In this document: positions 47,301-57,331 of the stretch, one piece after another
Layout of the letters: each line of letters begins with the position of its first letter
Position numbering within the stretch: position 1 is the first letter of the stretch
From: Dromaius novaehollandiae
Lineage: Eukaryota > Chordata > Aves > Casuariiformes > Dromaiidae
Assembly (NCBI RefSeq): GCF_036370855.1
Contig: NC_088112.1
Span: 16,918,469-16,982,468, forward strand
DNA: 64,000 nucleotides
Direction: 5' to 3'
Position numbers and translations under genes: made by a program
The notes under the pieces: model-generated
What the model saw: only the letters and a program-made list of their open reading frames with translations
Database searches by the model: none
What the model was told of the DNA's origin: nothing

Positions 47301-50300
47301 TCATGCCCCCGGTGGGGTAGAAGGACCATCAGGCAGCACGACGGCGCAGAAGCAATGCTCACCTTCCCACAGGGCAAGTTCTGGTCGGAGAGGCGAGGCC
47401 GAGCTCTCGGTGCGCTGGGGGGTTCGCTCAAATCAGCGGCTGCAGCCCCAAGGTCTGGCCCCGCTGCCTCCACGTTCCCCGGCCCTTTCCCCAGGAGCCG
47501 GGCTTGTCCCACAGCCCCACAGATTGGGGCTGCCTGCCAGCCCGCCTGGCCTCCCCGAGCTGGGACATCATTACTGCCGGCTGCGTGCGCTCACAGCACA
47601 GCGCCAACACTGCCCGGACCCCCGGCTTCTCGTCAGCTAACGAACACCCAGGTCCTGCTGTGCCGCAGCCCCTTGCCCCCGTGGCCAGGCGAGAGGAGCA
47701 GTCATGGCACAGGCTGGAGAATGATGTGCAAAAGACCTCCCTGAGCAGCTAACAAATCCCAAAGGGAGCTGAGGCTCTTCCTGGCCTCAACCAGCAGCTA
47801 AGCGCTGAAATAGGAGGATGGGAGCCCCTGGTATCCCGCTGGGCAATGCAAGGCTCAGCAGCCCCGAGCAGAGGTGCCAGGACCCCTACGTGCACCCGTT
47901 GTAACCTCTTGCCCTGGAGCATTTGCACATGTGAGCTGGGGACACACAGACGCCTGCACATATGTCCCAGGCGCCCTGTGTCCTTTCAAACACGGTGGAA
48001 TCATTCAAATGATCTTTGCAGCCCAAAAACCTCTCCCAGTGGTTGGGCTTTGATTAGGCAAAAGTGAGTCTGTTCACCTGCTCTTCTCAGAATCGAACAA
48101 TGAATTTTATACTCCAGGGAGCAAAAAGGATATCAAAAAGCTGAGAAATGGGGCAAAGGAGATGGCTGGCTTTTGATCGGCCCGTGATCTGCTTTTCCTC
48201 TGAGAGGAGGCAGGTTCTTGGTCTGAACACCTTGCAGCAGTAAGCCATATTCTGTATCTCAACTTGTGTCATGAAAGAAAGGCATATTAGCCGATCACTC
48301 CCTGGGAAAAATCTCTAAGAAATCTGTTACCAAGGCTTCCAGATGCTCCAATTCACCCTGCTTCATCTGGAGCAGCAACACTGACATACTTAAAAAAGCA
48401 GCTTTTCATTTTTTCAGACATCTGCTTAATTCCACCTGCATGTAACCAAAATATTTCCAGTGCTCCTTCCTGTGGTGTCAAGCCTGTGTTTTGCTGATCA
48501 GACTCAGATGCATCAGCGTGTTGTGGTAACACAAAAGCCAATTTTCCATTTGAGCCCCAGAGTTCAGAGAGGCAGCGAATCTGGGAGTCTGTGATGCATT
48601 TGGGAACTAAATTAACCACAAAGCTGCTTAGAGGTGGGAGGGAGGATAGAAAGCTGCCTGCACCCTCTCTGAATTTAAAAGCAGGTTCTCATTTCGTAAC
48701 TGCTTTTTGTCCCCACATGAACATTTCTGAAATTAGTGGAGGAGCAGAGATAGCATCAGGGACAAGGTTTTGCTGAAATATATGTGACCTGCTACCACAG
48801 TGACAGGCGCTGGAGGAGCAGCTGGAGAGGTGAGCTATGCGGGTTGGCCTGGGACAGTTACGGCTCTGCTCTCTCGCAGTGAAGACGAAAGACTGGGCTG
48901 ATGAGGGTGTCTTCAGCACACGAGTCAGTGAGGCAGGAAAGAGGAGTTCATATGGAAAGAGATTAACGGGGTTTGTATCCCGCCAAAGAGCCCACGTTGA
49001 GACTCCACATCCTCGGCTCCTGGCAGAGCTCGGAGCGGATAGGGACAGGTCTCCACCCGGGGCAAATCCGCCTGGTTCATTTGATTAGGCTGATTAATGC
49101 CAAAGAGGTCCACACCTCCACTCCCCTTCCCGGCCCTGGATTGCCCTCCAACATGCAAAATTCATGTGATCATCCTCAGGTCGGGGCAGAATGACTCCAG
49201 GCAGATCCGCACGGTTACTCCAGAAAGGCACCAGCCTCTGAGTGCAGCACTGGCCCCCTGCATTTAGTTGTCATTTCTGCAAGTCACTGTGCTCAAAGCT
49301 TTGCTAATTTATTAGAGGATTGTTGCTGGTTGTTTGTGTACTGAGCCAGTCAGAAAACAGCTTCTGCAGAAGAGCGTAATTGCAGTCAGATAAGCTCTCC
49401 AGAACTGGGATTGCAAAATATGATACATTGCACCCAGGAGTTGTCCAGCTAGCACTGCTCCAAAAGTGGAAATCTGGCTGAGTTTTTGGGTAGGACTCTG
49501 TTACTCCTGTGAGCAGGAGTCACACACACTGCAGGGGACTGGGTGTTTGGAGGTACCGGCGAGGCAGCCCTGCTGGAACAGCTAAGGGATGATGCTTCTG
49601 CCCTTGTGGGATTTCTTTCTAAATCGCCCATGTCATTTAGCGAGTGATTAAAGTTGCATTTATTGCGATCAGGCTCTTGCCCTCCCATGCCCGATACTCC
49701 TGCTTCGTAGTCGCACAGTGAAGTTACAAATTGGCAGCTAGTCTATCACTGCCGGGATGGTGAACCCGGCTGTAACCGCTGGGTTGTGACAACAGGAGCA
49801 GGCAGAGCCGGATGGGCGACGAGAGCCCCAGCGTAAACTCTGCCTAAGCGTCGAGCCATACAAGACTGAAGGCAAGTGCCATTGCTGCCTGGGAAAAATT
49901 CAGGGCAGTTTTCGGTGGGTTTAGTGCTGCTGAAGGACACCAGAGTGACCATATCACTGGGGCTGAGGTCTGGTGCTCAGCACCACAGAAGAACGAGCTG
50001 GTTAGCGTTTGCTGCTTCACTGCCTCCCACTCCTCTTTCCCAGGCCTGAGGGGATCCACACGAGTGGTAGGACAGGACTTGCTTATCCGCGCTGCACTCA
50101 GCGCTGCATCTCTGCTGTATGGACGCGCACCAGCCATCGCTGATGGCCCATTTTCACATGGGGACAGGGGACTCAGATTCACTCCTGACACCAGACCAGT
50201 GCTTTGGCAGGGAATCCGCCTGGCTCCCTGTCCCCTAGAAATGTGACTCAGAAACGGCTGTCTGACACCAGGAGATAGGTATGAGACCAAATCCCTCAGA

Positions 50301-52200
50301 AGAAAGAGCAGCATCCCCAGGGTGGCAAGTGGAGCACGCACAAGCTAAGCAGAGACTGCGCTGGAAAGCACAAAGCTTTCTAAAGCAGGTTTGTCCTTCT
50401 TTCAGCTCTTCCAGGCGACGAAAAGGACAGCTCGCAAACCCTAATTAACTAGAACATGCTAATACCACTGAGCTTCCCTAGCCAGCGAATTTGGCACAAG
50501 GAGTGTGGGACACTTTCCAAGCAACTGCTCAGGGGAGCACGTGCCTGCAATTTATTATTCGATGAGCAGTGTTTACTCTCTGCCTCCCCTGAAGAGCTCA
50601 GACCAGACACGAGGGAGTTGAGTCTGGAGCCTGCAAATCCACTGCAAAAGCCATTTCGTGCTGGAGAAAGAAGAGACACATTTCTTCCCGGGCATCAGTA
50701 CAGTGCTATAGGGTGTTTAAGGTGCCGGGGGAAATACAGCTTTGCACAGCATTACCGCTGTGAATGCTCCATGCTTCCAAGTGCTGCAACGTGTGGTACT
50801 CCAGGTCCCCTGGGAAACACCATGTTCCTTCAGGGTGACAGGCGCTTCAGGCAGAAGATACGCAGCCTTCCATGACCCGTTGTTTGAAAACCAAAGCGGT
50901 GTGTATGGTCACTCTGCACAGGCACGAGCATCCTCTGCAGGGTCCAGGGAACAAAGCAGAGCAGCACAGTCAGCCCAGCTCGCGGCCGTGGGAGAAAGGT
51001 GTTGGGAGCCTTGGTGCCATGTCTCCGGGACAGGTTATTCCCTATCTTGGGCAAGTCAGTGCCCGGGCTTATTCCCCTGGAAAAGGAGGGGGAAGGAGCC
51101 CGCCAGGCTCCTCATACAAATAAATCATTCAGTGAACTTTGCATGGGGAGCAAAGAGCAGGACTAAAAAAGATTGATTTATTTTCCATGGTAAGATCATC
51201 ACTCTTGGTGTTTACCATGCTGTCAAAACCGGGAGGGAGAAGATGCAGCCTCATGAAGGCCATCACCTGCCTCTGGGCTTAGCTCAAGCCTGGCTGCCTC
51301 CCTGCAGGGCCTGCTGGCGCAGGGGTTATTTAGGACGGCTGTGTCCAACCTGCGGGGAGCCGGCCAGCCAAGCCATCTCCGCAGCCTCGCCGTCACGAAC
51401 GAGCACTGCAGCACGGGGGGCACAGTCCTCCGCACTCAGAGGCAGTCACCCCAGGTGCACCACCACGCACACACAAGCCAGCGGTGGCCCAGAAGACCTG
51501 TGGCAGACGCGGTATTCCCAGGACCACCGCGGTCCAACCACCCATCTTTCCCCTCATCAGGCGCCAAGGGGCTCCTCCTCCTACGCTCGTCCTCCTCTGC
51601 ACACTTTGCACGCGTGCATCACCCCTCCTGATGGGCCGCCTGCTCCTTGTCCTCAGCATTGCCCCCAGCCGTGGGGCTGGGAATGGCAGACAGTGCTCCC
51701 TGATGGCACGTCTCTCCCCTTCTCCCTCTCATCGCACCCTTTACAAATGTGCGTTGTTATGGTGACAGTTCCAGAAGGGAAGCTTTATAAGGATCTTCCA
51801 GATTTTCTTACAATATATAGTTACTTTTATTTTCCCGGGAGGAGAGAGTTATCTTGCTCTCTGGCAACTGTAAATTTCTCTCACTTTGTTTCTGGCAACC
51901 ACCTGAGTTTGCGAAATGCTGGCATTGCTCAGGCTTTTGCTGTTGTGCCAGTGATAAAATTGAAGGGAGAAAGAGAGCAAAGTGCAAAGGGCTGTTTTTA
52001 AATGATGACTTGGGTCACAGAATGGGACTTCTAAGGTGCAGGTTGCCTGAGCTGCAGGTGTTGGTCTAGAAGTGGACCTGACTCTGAGTTTCCCCAAAAT
52101 GAGTGAAATTCTGGAGCACACCTGCATCTTTCTGGCATGGCAAAGCCCAAGAAAAATAGCAACAGTGAACATGTATGCCCGACAGCCTGTGCTTTGCTCA
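38330..52200. other. intergenic or NPY7R upstream intron, no gene recognised
   Basis: G+C rises through this stretch and ORFs lengthen on all frames as a result; none shows a conserved domain. A MIR-like tail lies at 43008-43140. AT-rich, homeodomain-site-like patches stand out at 39781-39890, 41026-41140 and 49261-49440. A 45-bp-spaced imperfect duplication (ATCTCTCTTGCATCTTTGTA and ATCTCCCTTTGCATCTTTGT) lies at 44410-44478. Confidence 0.5.
43008..43140 (+). repeat. MIR/LF-SINE-like ancient SINE tail
   Basis: Order of blocks: GATACGGAGGTTAATCAGCT, TGCCAGAGGCCACACAACAA, GAGGGCTGGGAACAGCCCAA, CTCCTGTGCTAACCACCAGA. This closely follows the shared 3' half of ancient amniote SINEs (gene-sized fragments often persist as enhancers). 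About 130 bases, diverged. Confidence 0.6.
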
Positions 52201-52255
52201 GTGGAGAACACAGCATTGAGAGATCTTCTTGCAGTGTCTTCCTCTTCTCCTGCAG

Positions 52256-52387
52256 AAACATCCCTTGGCTTTCAAAGACTGCGTCGTGGTACATGAATTC
52301 ACTCCGTCTCCACTAGATGTGCTGAAGTTTTTCATATGTGACATCTGGGAGTGCCGTAGAGAACAGGGCTGTGTGGCCATCCTTAAT
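52256..52387 (+). other. isolated exon-like ORF with strong splice sites (unassigned)
   Basis: Bounded by a textbook acceptor (GTCTTCCTCTTCTCCTGCAG) and donor (AAT|GTAAGT). 132 nt, exactly 44 codons, phase 0 at both ends, open throughout, starting KHPLAFKDCVVVHEFTPSP and ending REQGCVAILN. I do not recognise the peptide. No partner exon could be found by eye on either side, so it may be a lncRNA exon, a decayed gene remnant or chance. Confidence 0.3.
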
Positions 52388-52399
52388 GTAAGTAATGAA

Positions 52400-55100
52400 T
52401 ACAGCAAACAGCCTAGGACCAGTCAACAGAAAATGATCTGGGGATCTGACATGACCGCAGGGCTGGATATCACGGCTACTATATGCTGACAGTGGAATAT
52501 GGCTGATAACTCACAGAAGGCTGAGGAGCACCTTGAGCGGCCAGGCTTCTCTAGCCCCTTTTAGGAGGGTGATCTCATGACGACCTTCCCCACATCCCTG
52601 CTGTCCAGAGCCACGTTCAGAAACTTCCAAACAGTACTGATACGCTTCAAGCTCTGCAGGGATAGCTCAGCGTGTTTGTGAATGCACGGCAGCACCCAAG
52701 GGCAGCAGGTGAGCATTGCAGGTCATCCCTCATCCTAAGGCCAGGTTGGCTGGGGAGATGAAGCATGGCCCATCAGGGGAAAAGCCAAGAGGACAAAGCT
52801 GTTTTGGCAAGATCTGTGCTGTATGTAGAGTATCAGAGGGGTTTAATGCATAGCTTAGAATAAACAGGCAAACAAGCAGCAGCCACAAATGTTTAATATT
52901 TACAGAAATCTCCTGGTTTTGGCGCCTGGGGTGGGAAGCTCAAGGACATTGGCTGGAATGCAAACATGGATTCCTGGCTATCCGGAGGGACTGCATGGGG
53001 AATCTCACATCTTAACGTGTCAGAAGGCCTGGCAGGCTGGCTCGTGATGGTTTACACGAGCACTCCTGCAGAGGGAAACTGGGCTAAGCAGTTCAGCATC
53101 CATATGAATCTAGCCCCTAGGAACTGAGCTATTTGAAAGTCCTTGAAAAAAAAAAAAAAAGATTAAGCAGAGTTCATCCTCCTATGCCTGCTCCAGGACC
53201 TGTCTCCCGTCTGCCATCACCAATGGGCTGAGCATTAAACTCTTCCGCAGTCCCCACTGCCCTTGCACCTGCCCTCCCAGTGATAGGTCTGGTAACACCT
53301 CCGTCCATCCCCGTGGCCCCAGAACCATGCAACATTGCTCGGCGATACCTCGGGGCCCAAAGGCTTAGCAGAGACTCAGTCCCATGGTGCAAACTCCCTC
53401 CATGCAGTAGGATGTGGATTTCTTCATGCTGGTCTCCAGCCCTTCTCCATGAGCTTCTGGGCACAGGAGGATCAAAACGACACAAACTTTTAGACCATTG
53501 GCCTTACTTCACCTGGCTCCTTTTATGGCACATCGGGGTGGTCTGAGCTTCCTCAACACCTCTCACCATCTCCATCTGCCTCTCATCTTGACCAGGGTTG
53601 CCAGTTCATGTGTGTACTTGTGGCCAGTTGGAGGTGTTCAGAGCTCAAGGCTCTGGCCTGGCAAAACAGCAGTATCATTTGTGCCTGGGAAGAATATATT
53701 GGCAAATGATGGCCCAACCCTTGGTCACCCTCCTCCTCCAAGCTATTTCTCCAAAGATATATTTCCGATCATTACTTCGTTTCCTGCTTGCTTTTCTAAC
53801 CAAGCCCTCCAAGGTCAGGGAGGGATGCAGAATATTCATCAGAGCAAGGCAGTTGCTTCCTTGATTCACTTCAACCTTTCTTCTTTCACTTCTTCCTTTC
53901 TGTTTGCTGTTGTACTTTCCCACTTCCCCCTCCCTCTTTTCCCTCTCCACAGCGCAGGCGCCCCTGTCCTCCAAGGTGGCCTTTCATGGGGCAAATGCCA
54001 CCCTCTGCAGAAAGCCAGTGCAAGGGCTGCATGAGCCCTGGGCAAGTTCGGGGCAGGGTGGCGCATGGAGAAGACCAGATTTAATTCAGTTTACTGTCTG
54101 AAACGTAGAAATAAGGACTCCTGAAGGGACCCAGGGGCCAGGTCTCCCTGCTGCCTGACCTGGTGTGCTCCAGCCCTTCTCGACCCCCTCTGCCTCCTCC
54201 TGTCCCGGGCAAGCCCACGGCCAGGCACTGCCAGCCCCTCAGGGCTGCGGGAGAGGGATCCAGAGGAACCAACATCTGCGGTGTTTATTTTCACTCAAAA
54301 CAAAGCAAAACAGGGAAATTAAAACGCCAAGCTTCTCAGCCCCTGTGGAGATTTTCTGCCTGTGTTTGGAAAGCCAACGCGAGGGGACGGTGCTGCGGCT
54401 CAGGAGTTTGCTTCTCCGTCCACTTGCATATAGCTGGGAGACTTAGGAAGCTCTGCTGCAGGCAGGCCCACCGCGTTACCCCCTTCATCTTCCTCGCTCT
54501 GTAAGGCAAAACAGTGCCTCTTCCACACAGGTCTGCAGAATTTTGCGGCAGCTCCAAGAATATATGTTTAGTGCATGGAGCAGAAAACCGCAGAGCTCTG
54601 GCCCCAGTCCACGAGCTTTCAGCCAGACCCTTCCCGGTCCATGTTATCCTTCATCTCCCCAGTGCATAATCTGGCTCTCCAAACACACTGTTCTCAGGTC
54701 CCAGCCTAGAGCTTGGAGCCTCCCGAGAGGAATAGTCTAAAAACGGAAAGAAAAACATTGCGTTGCCAACTGAAGCGAGTGTTGAAAGGCCAGAGATGCC
54801 AGGAGCACTTAAACAAGAATCCGAGACCGGGGGACGCTCTCGAGTGTGTTTTCAATTCTCAGACAGGAGATGTGTTCACTGGGAAGTGACTGCCGCTCGC
54901 TGTTTGCTTGAGACCTTGTAGCTGGTGTCCCAGAACAGTGAATGTCCAGGAAGAGGATGTTTCCTCCTGTTCCTCCTGGAACTTTCTTTCGGGATTGATG
55001 GATTGGTGCAACGGATGGTAAAATGGTACCACTCCTCCTTTGGCTCCAAAGTCCATGTTTGCAGCTCAGACCTGCAAAGACAGGAGGCATTTTACGGGTG
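52400..55100. other. intergenic, no gene recognised
   Basis: No conserved ORF or RNA gene seen. One A-run at about 53146-53160 may be the worn tail of a retroposon, but no element is recognisable before it. Confidence 0.5.
53146..53160. repeat. poly(A) run
   Basis: About 15 consecutive A residues, simple repeat. Confidence 0.85.
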
Positions 55101-55129
55101 CAATCAGTCTTGTCGGGGGCAAGGGGAGT

Positions 55130-55500
55130 TATTCCGGAGAGCAAGGCTCAACTCCCTGAACCTCCCACCGACGCCGATTCCCGGGACGTCTGCCGGCAGC
55201 GACAGATCGCGCTGCTCGGGGAACATAACCTCTCACAGCACATTGCAGATCTCTGCCCAAAAGCAATTATCGGTGCTTTTACCTCCGTGCGGAGCCGTGC
55301 AAACGACGGACCGTGCCGCGGGGGCTGCAACAGGGCAGGCGGCAGCGCCCCGGCTCATCCCGGCTGCGTGTGCGGGGCCGGGTTTCTCACCTGCCGGGCT
55401 GCGTGTGCGCGGATGTGGGTGGGTGGGCGGACAGATGCACAGGCTGTAACGTCGCCTGATGAAACAGCAACAAATGGGAGATCAGAGCCTGGGCACGGCT
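55130..55500. promoter_or_regulatory. unassigned CpG island
   Basis: Dense CpG (GACGCCGATTCCCGGGACG, GTGCCGCGGGGGCTGC and others) with no coding exon inside. A consensus minus-strand donor (GTGAGA, complement of 55385-55390, preceded by CCCGGCAG) and a plus-strand donor (CCCAG|GTAAAA at 55519) are present. It could be the promoter and non-coding first exon of NPY7R (minus, about 17 kb upstream of the coding exon) or a distal start for the TRIM-like gene (plus). The assignment is open. Confidence 0.5.
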
Positions 55501-56063
55501 GGCGGAGCCATTTCCCAGGTAAAAGGATGCATTTTAAACCGGTGATTCAGCTCCCATCCAAAATCCGCCAGTTCAAAGCCGTCCGTTCCCGTGAGGCAAC
55601 CGATGTCGCTTGTCCTTGTGGGTCCCCTCCTGTTTTATTCGCTTGAGGTCCTGTGTCGCCGACCCTTGTGATTTTTTTCACGTCTCCCAGCGCTCGGTGC
55701 TGCCCGCAAAGGCCCAGGGCCTGGCAGCCACGCAGGAATGGAAACTATCCCTTCTTTCCTTTCTCGCTAGTGAGCTTGCAGCCCTCGTGACCGCCGGGCA
55801 AAGCTGGAAGCCGTGACCTGGGTGCCTTGATGTGACCTAACCTCTGGGAGTGCTGCGACAGCAAAAGCCGACTCGAAAACTGCCTCACGGCGCCTTAGAG
55901 GCTGCAGACCTGCGGCGAAGGGAACCAGGGAAAATGAGTGTCCTGGTCGCGGCGGGAGAGCTCTTCCCCGTGCTCATTCCCACCGCCGCCTCTCTAAGTG
56001 CAGCAGCGGGGCAGCACAGGGCACGGTGGGGCAGAACAGGGGCAGCGGTGGGAGGCAGCGGGT

Positions 56064-56230
56064 AGTGACCGGTGCGGTGCCGGGGCAGCGCAGGGTGCAG
56101 GGTGCGGCAGTGGGGCAGTGACCAGTGCAGTGCCGGGGCAGCGCAGGGGGCAGTGCGGGGTGACGGCAGGGCGCTGGAGGGTGCAGCACGGGTGCAGTGC
56201 AGGGCGCCGGGGGGTGCAGTGCAGGGGGCA
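56064..56230. repeat. G-rich minisatellite, 53-bp unit
   Basis: The block starting AGTGACCGGTGCGGTGCC at 56064 recurs at 56117 (AGTGACCAGTGCAGTGCC) with a 53-bp period, both running into GGGGCAGCGCAGGG. Degenerate GGTGCAGTGCAGGG-type copies continue to about 56230. Confidence 0.75.
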
Positions 56231-56323
56231 GGGTAGCACCTGCCGCCCCTGGCCGCCCTCGCCCCTGCCCTCCGCGCGCGGGGCGCCGGGGTTGACGGGG
56301 CAGCCGCCGTCCCGGCTCGCGCC

Positions 56324-56342
56324 CACGTGACCGCGTCACATG
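56324..56342. promoter_or_regulatory. paired inverted E-boxes (CLEAR/USF-like)
   Basis: CACGTGAC at 56324-56331 faces GTCACATG at 56335-56342 across three bases. The two halves are inverted copies with one mismatch. CACGTG with a flanking AC resembles sites for USF and for MiT/TFE factors. It lies upstream of the CCAAT and GC boxes of the TRIM-like gene. Confidence 0.5.
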
Positions 56343-56380
56343 CCCGGAGCGCCGCGTGGCCCCGCGGCCGCAGCCCTCGG

Positions 56381-56475
56381 CCAATGAGCGGCGGGGCGGC
56401 CGGGCGAGTCCGCGCGGCGATTGGCCGAGGCGGGTGTCAGTCCGCGGGCGGGGCGGGGCGGGGCCGGGCTGAGCC
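56381..56475 (+). promoter_or_regulatory. core promoter of the TRIM-like gene
   Basis: A CCAAT box at 56381-56385, an inverted CCAAT (ATTGG) at 56420-56424 and a run of overlapping GC boxes (GGGCGGGGCGGGGCGGGGCC) at about 56448-56467 lie in order in a CpG island, without a TATA box. This is the usual arrangement for a CpG promoter; a start near 56470-56520 is inferred. Confidence 0.6.
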
Positions 56476-56580
56476 GGAGGCTGAAAGTTGGGAGGCTCCG
56501 AGCCGGGGAGCGCGCGGCGGTACGGGGGGTGCCGGGCACACGGGGCGCTTGGGCTGTGGGGCCGCCCGGGGGGGCAGGGC

Positions 56581-56615
56581 ACTGCACTGCACTGCACTGC
56601 ACTGCACTGCACTGC
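56581..56615. repeat. (ACTGC)7 microsatellite
   Basis: Seven perfect tandem copies of ACTGC directly precede the 35-37 bp minisatellite. Read in frame on the minus strand it gives a Cys-Ser-Ala-Val-Gln repeat, which explains long spurious ORFs there. Confidence 0.97.
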
Positions 56616-56622
56616 ATGGGGG

Positions 56623-56910
56623 GCAGGCAGTGCATGGGGCTGCAGGGCATTGCGGGGGTGCAGGCAGTGCATGGGGCTGCAGGGCGTTGCGGGGGTGCAG
56701 GCAGTGCATGGGGTGCAGGCAGTGGGGGGGTGCAGGCAGTGCATGGGGTGCAGGGCGTTGCGGGGGTGCAGGCAGTGCATGGGGTGCAGGCAGTGGGGGG
56801 GTGCGGCTTTGCAGGGCACTGCAGGGGTGCGCGGGGTGCAGGCAGCGCAGGGGGGTGCAGGTTTGCAGAGCTGGCTGGGGGTGCAGGGGGTGCCGGCAGC
56901 ACGGGGGTGC
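56623..56910. repeat. G-rich minisatellite, 35-37 bp unit
   Basis: Five units starting GCAGGCAGTGCATGGGG lie head to tail at 56623, 56660, 56697, 56732 and 56768 (37, 37, 35, 36 and 35 bp), ending near 56802. Two unit types can be told apart: A ends in TTGCGGGGGT, B ends in AGTGGGGGGGT, in the order A-A-B-A-B. Decayed copies run on to about 56910. The repeat lies between the GC boxes and the start codon of the TRIM-like gene, so it is probably in the 5' leader or first intron. Confidence 0.92.
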
Positions 56911-57058
56911 AGGCACAGGGCCTGCCGCACAGGGCCCGGCCCGGCCACCGGGCCTGGGGCTTTACCCCGAGGCTCCCCAGCTTGCAAAGGGCCCCGGGTG
57001 AGGGAGATGGCCCTGGCAGCAGCGGGATGCTGAGGCCGGGGGCTGTGTGCCGGCAGGG

Positions 57059-57331
57059 ATGGCCGGCAGGAGCCAGGAGCAGAGCCTGCGGGAGGAGCTG
57101 ACCTGTGCCATCTGCTGCGAGCTCTTCACGGCGCCCGTCATGCTGGACTGCATGCACCACTTCTGCCGCGGCTGCATCCAGGCCTACTGGGCCCGGTGCC
57201 CCCACGCCGCCACCTGCCCCCAGTGCCGCCGCCAGGTCCCCGGCCGCCGCTTCCGCCCCCACTACCTGCTGGCCGGGCTGGCCGAGACGCTGCGGCGCTG
57301 CGGCACCGAGGAGCGCCGGCACGACACGCGG
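57059..57331 (+). CDS. TRIM-like gene coding exon 1 (RING)
   Basis: 91 codons, phase 0 end, donor GTGAGC. Contains the full C3HC4 RING (CAIC, CMHHFCRGC, CPQC). It then has only a basic tail (LRRCGTEERRHDTR) where other TRIM genes encode a B-box. A 5' UTR intron is possible: ccggcag at 57050-57056 could be an acceptor, with a GTGAGG donor at 56998 or further upstream. Confidence 0.9.

Noticed and set aside
55974-57322. Open frames of 220-337 codons on both strands (for example minus 55974-56987 and 56336-57322, plus 56327-57101)
   Set aside because: They arise from the minisatellites and high G+C. The peptides are Pro/Thr/Ala/Cys or Gly/Ala repeats, frames overlap on both strands, and none has a start context or family match.
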